64,000 nt of DNA from the NCBI RefSeq assembly GCF_003253545.1, contig NZ_QKYV01000004.1, forward strand, positions 331,787-395,786. The letters run 5' to 3'. The stretch comes from Mesonia algae (GTDB lineage Bacteria > Bacteroidota > Bacteroidia > Flavobacteriales > Flavobacteriaceae). Shown here in pieces: positions 63,093 through 64,000 of the stretch; position 1 is the first letter of the stretch, and every line of letters begins with the position of its first letter. A model generated the notes under the pieces. The model was not told the origin of the DNA. It ran no database searches and was given only the letters and a program-made list of their open reading frames with translations. A program made the position numbers and the translations under genes.

Positions 63093-63448
63093 TTAAAAAT
63101 TAGTGTTATCTTCAATAACAAAAGCATTTAACTCGGCCATCTTTCCATTTTCAAATCGCCAAACATCAGAATAAGAGGAATGAATAGCTTTCCCATGTTC
63201 GTCTTTTGAGGCAATAGTCCCAACCGCAACTACAAAATCACCTTCTTCATTAGATGTAAAACAATAAACTTGGGTGGTTCTACATAATTTTCTACCATCC
63301 ATTTTCTAACGGCTTCTTTTCCTTTTAAGGTTATATCTCCTAGAAAATTCCAAATTGTATCTTCGGTACAAAAAGTTAAAAAGCCCTCATTATCGCCATG
63401 GGTAACTGCCTGATTAGCCTTTATCAATATGTGTTTATTATTTTCCAT
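63093..63448 (-). pseudogene. NTF2/SnoaL-like protein gene with a one-base frameshift
   Basis: The start at 63448 reads NKHILIKANQAVTHGDNEGF, DTIWNFLGDITLKGKEAVRKWM, VEPPKFIV, typical of SnoaL/NTF2-like proteins of about 120 residues. The expected EEGDFVVAVGTIASKDEHGK and the ending VWRFENGKMAELNAF lie in the neighbouring frame. Loss of one base near 63247-63260 explains both. Either a decayed gene or a sequence error. Confidence 0.65.
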
Positions 63449-63896
63449 CAGTTATATCTAGAATTTTATAGGTTCCTGAGAATTTTTTTCAAATTCCCAC
63501 CATAAGGAGTTTATATAGAATAAGTAGTGCTCAAGTTAGTGATTGGTTTTCCGCTAATCGATGAGTCATATTTTTTATCTTTCCTTTTAAAAAGCTAAAT
63601 CAAACGATTTGGCGGTTTCCCAAATATACCGAAAATTTCGGGTTAGGGCAGAAGAAGCTATTTTTTATATACGTCTTAAGTTAGCATTTCAATAAAAACA
63701 TTAAATTAAGATCTATAAAAAAGAAAGAACAAAGAGAGGATTAAGGTTATTATATACGCAGAAGCTTAAGACTTCGTCAACATTGAAAATCCCCTCTCTT
63801 TTCTACACAGATTTCGTACAGTTCTATGAGGCTTTTAGACCTCGATTTTAAGTCGTTGAAACTCGCGTAGGTTGTCCTTTCAAAAAACATTTTCTT
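63449..63896. other. leader region of the IS110-type element
   Basis: 448 bp without a gene between the NTF2-like pseudogene and the transposase. The element's left end should lie here, but no sharp boundary could be fixed. The right part is strongly structured and listed as a candidate RNA. Confidence 0.4.
63731..63890 (+). ncRNA. candidate bridge RNA of the IS110-type element
   Basis: Upstream of the transposase, AAAGAGAGG plus ATT (63731-63742) pairs with AAT, CC bulge, CCTCTCTTT (63788-63801), enclosing a small GAAG/CTTC hairpin (63761-63775). A second hairpin GAGG/CCTC follows (63828-63831 and 63840-63843). IS110-family elements encode a bridge RNA in this non-coding segment. The assignment is inferred from position and folding alone. 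Confidence 0.4.
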
Positions 63897-64000
63897 ATGA
63901 ATAAAGATATTAAATATTTTGGAATAGACATTAGCCATTTAGTTTTTGATGTTACGGATTCTGAAGGGAATTATTACCAATTTAAAAACAGCATTTCTGG
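63897..64000 (+). mobile_element. IS110-family transposase, N-terminus only
   Basis: The frame begins at ATG 63897 and is open to the window end (34 residues). KYFGIDISHLVFDVTDSEGN resembles the RuvC-like N-terminus of IS110 DEDD transposases, with the first catalytic Asp in GIDIS. The rest is outside the window, so integrity and the right end cannot be checked. Confidence 0.7.

Noticed and set aside
1..64000. CRISPR array, rRNA or tRNA genes
   Set aside because: No regularly spaced repeats, and no stretch was recognised as tRNA or rRNA while reading; a covariance scan was not possible here.

Overview
The window looks like a chromosomal segment of a marine or soil Flavobacteriaceae (Bacteroidota). 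The base composition is AT-rich. Promoters of the Bacteroidota type (TAnnTTTG) can be seen, and families typical of the group occur: a TPR sensor kinase next to a LuxR-like regulator, HYC_CC_PP proteins, DUF3347 proteins, BfmA/MobB mobilization genes and a CzcA-TolC fusion. No rRNA, tRNA or CRISPR array was recognised. Functions are read from motifs and family resemblance only; no search was run.

Layout. (1) 1-23.3 kb is AT-rich host-like sequence. It holds a UvrA-type ATPase (cut by the window edge), a two-component system, a PAP2 phosphatase, and a stress-flavoured set: two DUF421 membrane proteins, an AI-2E-type permease, large-subunit catalase KatE, tiny hydrophilic proteins, a YdaD-like SDR, MgtC, CysQ and DUF2383. 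It also carries an operon of YqcI/YcgG heme protein, PaiB-like protein and DUF1989 protein, and a Y4yA-like PLP enzyme followed by an AraC regulator. (2) 23.7-33.7 kb is a visibly more GC-rich divalent-metal block: secreted His/Cys protein, CzcA-TolC fusion, CzcB, short CDF transporter, Fur-family regulator, SpoIIAA-like protein, DUF3703 and a ZntA/CadA-like P-type ATPase. (3) 33.8-51.2 kb is a copper/silver block: HYC_CC_PP protein, CusA, TolC, an HMA-AraC regulator, a multicopper oxidase fused to a CopB-like barrel, a Cys-rich four-helix protein, DUF3347, a heme-binding protein, permease, CopA ATPase, DUF2911, PepSY, DUF305 and CusB. (4) 51.2-54.6 kb is AT-rich again and holds a third His-rich secreted protein and a truncated third CzcA. 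(5) 55.2-59.7 kb is a mobilization module (Ssb, RadC-like, BfmA, MobB relaxase, coupling ATPase) with an oriT-like region. (6) 59.9-63.5 kb holds a secreted metalloprotease and a lipoprotein, followed by three decayed genes. (7) The window ends in the first codons of an IS110-type transposase preceded by a strongly structured leader.

How the genes work together. The central 28 kb is a heavy-metal resistance island on one strand. RND pumps export metal from the periplasm, P-type ATPases from the cytoplasm, and the oxidase and small secreted proteins probably bind or detoxify copper in the envelope. The mobilization genes beside it suggest how it arrived, although no integrase is in view. A candidate operator (two TTGC-starting half-sites 11 bp apart) occurs before the first RND gene and before the ZntA operon, just downstream of the Fur-family gene. 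A 16-bp palindrome recurs inside five genes of the island and is not seen in full outside it.
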